Positions 38,509 through 39,370 of a DNA stretch of 39,370 nt are shown here, in pieces (the stretch's first letter is position 1; each line of letters opens with the position of its first letter). The DNA is from Actinomycetes bacterium. Its GTDB lineage: Bacteria; Actinomycetota; Acidimicrobiia; Acidimicrobiales; JAKAOS01. The DNA lies in assembly GCA_021795215.1 (NCBI GenBank), contig JAJYPS010000013.1, positions 1-39,370 of the forward strand, given 5' to 3'. Under the pieces are notes generated by a model, which was given only the letters and a program-made list of their open reading frames with translations, searched no databases and was not told where the DNA came from. The position numbers and the translations under genes are program-made.

Positions 38509-39370
38509 TCATGCAGGGGAGTCGGACGACAGATAGGACTCGAGGGGCGGGCAGCTGCAGACCAGCTGCCGGTCGCCCTGAGCGTTGTCGACTCGGGCCA
38601 CCGGAGGCCAGTACTTCACGCCCGCGCCCCGTGCCGCCGGGAACGCTGCGTCGGTTCGGGAGTAGGGACGGTCCCACTGGTCTGCCGTCACCGCCCGGCC
38701 CGTGTGGGGAGCAAACCTGAGCGGGCTGTTGTCCACTCCTGTCCGCGAAGCGTCTTCTATCTCGCCGGCTACGGAGATCATCGCCTCGCAGAAGCGGTCC
38801 AGCTCCTCCTTCGGCTCCGACTCGGTGGGTTCGACCATCAGGGTGCCGGGCACGGGCCAGGACATCGTCGGAGCGTGGAAGCCGTAGTCCATCAGTCTCT
38901 TCGCGACGTCCTCCGCGGTGACGCCGCTGCGGGCGGTGGACGGCCGCAGGTCCAGGATGCACTCGTGCGCCACAGTGCCCCTGTTGCCGGTGTACAGGAC
39001 CGGGAAGTAGCTGTCGAGACGCTTGGCGACGTAGTTGGCGGCGAGTACCGCCGAGGCGGTGGCGGCCACCAGGCCGTCAGGTCCCATCATCCTCACGTAG
39101 GCCCAGGAGATGGGCAGGACGCCCGGCGAGCCCCATGGGGCGGAGGCGACGGACCCCATCCCCGGTGCCGGACCCGCCTCGGGCACGATGGAACTGGTCG
39201 GTAGATAGGGCGCCAGGTGTGCCGCTACTCCGATGGGTCCGACGCCGGGGCCGCCGCCGCCGTGGGGTATGCAGAACGTCTTGTGCAGGTTGAAATGCGC
39301 CACGTCCGCGCCTATCTCGCCGGGGCGCACGAAGCCCACCAGCGCGTTCAGGTTCGCTCCGTCGAAGTAC
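38509..39370 (-). CDS. gcvP: Glycine dehydrogenase (decarboxylating), C-terminal part; cut by window edge
   Basis: The frame runs off the right edge (first visible residues [13 protein letters not shown]). P-protein of the glycine cleavage system: decarboxylates glycine and passes the aminomethyl group to the lipoyl H-protein. [18 protein letters not shown] contains the PLP-binding Lys. Downstream blocks [32 protein letters not shown] and [20 protein letters not shown] match the C-terminal half of GcvP. It cannot be seen whether the gene is the single long form or the split gcvPB form. Confidence 0.95.
   Translation of the reverse strand, partial: YFDGANLNALVGFVRPGEIGADVAHFNLHKTFCIPHGGGGPGVGPIGVAAHLAPYLPTSSIVPEAGPAPGMGSVASAPWGSPGVLPISWAYVRMMGPDGLVAATASAVLAANYVAKRLDSYFPVLYTGNRGTVAHECILDLRPSTARSGVTAEDVAKRLMDYGFHAPTMSWPVPGTLMVEPTESEPKEELDRFCEAMISVAGEIEDASRTGVDNSPLRFAPHTGRAVTADQWDRPYSRTDAAFPAARGAGVKYWPPVARVDNAQGDRQLVCSCPPLESYLSSDSPA

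Overview
The window is a high-GC, gene-dense actinobacterial chromosome segment. A PafB/PafC WYL-regulator pair, a carboxyltransferase followed by a tiny epsilon-like subunit, DUF3618/holin-family envelope genes, an SRP RNA plus tRNA-Ser beside dnaX, and frequent GTG/TTG starts all point to Actinomycetota. An acidimicrobial-type lineage is my best guess, from overall flavour only. No prophage, CRISPR array or complete mobile element is visible.

Layout. 1-3.7 kb: tail of an unidentified CDS, a small membrane protein, lysC divergent from a membrane-anchored cyclophilin, and an S51 peptidase. 3.7-9.6 kb: a membrane protein with a degenerate GGDEF domain; the operon 5'-3' exonuclease > acyl-CoA carboxylase beta > epsilon-like subunit; an aldo/keto reductase; an MFS transporter. 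9.6-12.7 kb: recR, dnaX, SRP RNA, tRNA-Ser(GGA). 12.8-16.2 kb: an Old Yellow Enzyme, an unknown Gly-rich protein, a MazF-type toxin-antitoxin pair and a VOC protein. 16.2-20 kb: a stress/envelope block (PRC-barrel+DUF2382, DUF3618, holin-family protein, unknown protein, CsbD) and a DsbA-like protein. 20-26.5 kb: PfpI-like protein, HPP membrane protein, ROK kinase, rnhB, PIG-L deacetylase, D-2-hydroxyacid dehydrogenase, and a globin-coupled diguanylate cyclase with a His-rich segment. 26.6-30.2 kb: a MobF-type relaxase whose helicase motifs are all eroded, divergent from a DEDD exonuclease across an AT-rich spacer. 30.4-36.9 kb: pafC/pafB, typA, a second carboxyltransferase-like protein that lost its N-domain oxyanion motif, and a CelD-type GNAT protein. 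37-39.4 kb: a 30% histidine mini-protein divergent from a CaCA cation exchanger, tRNA-Gln(CTG), and the C-terminal part of gcvP.

Three patterns cut across the window. (1) Short tandem repeats (14-21 bp) sit at gene ends: copies of the stop-codon region follow lysC, the DEDD exonuclease and the His-rich gene, and copies of the start region occur at the carboxylase beta gene and just upstream of pafB. Others lie in frame inside dnaX and the relaxase. (2) A TANNNT -10-like hexamer ends 6-8 nt before the start codon of at least seven genes (lysC, cyclophilin, S51 peptidase, dnaX, DsbA-like, rnhB, GNAT), which suggests leaderless transcripts. (3) Several proteins keep a fold but have lost catalytic motifs (GGDEF-like protein, relaxase helicase part, second carboxyltransferase), suggesting binding or regulatory roles.

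The strongest candidates for something undescribed are the orphan relaxase with a dead helicase and its divergent exonuclease, and the His-rich mini-protein paired with a cation exchanger. No single complete new system is proven by this sequence.
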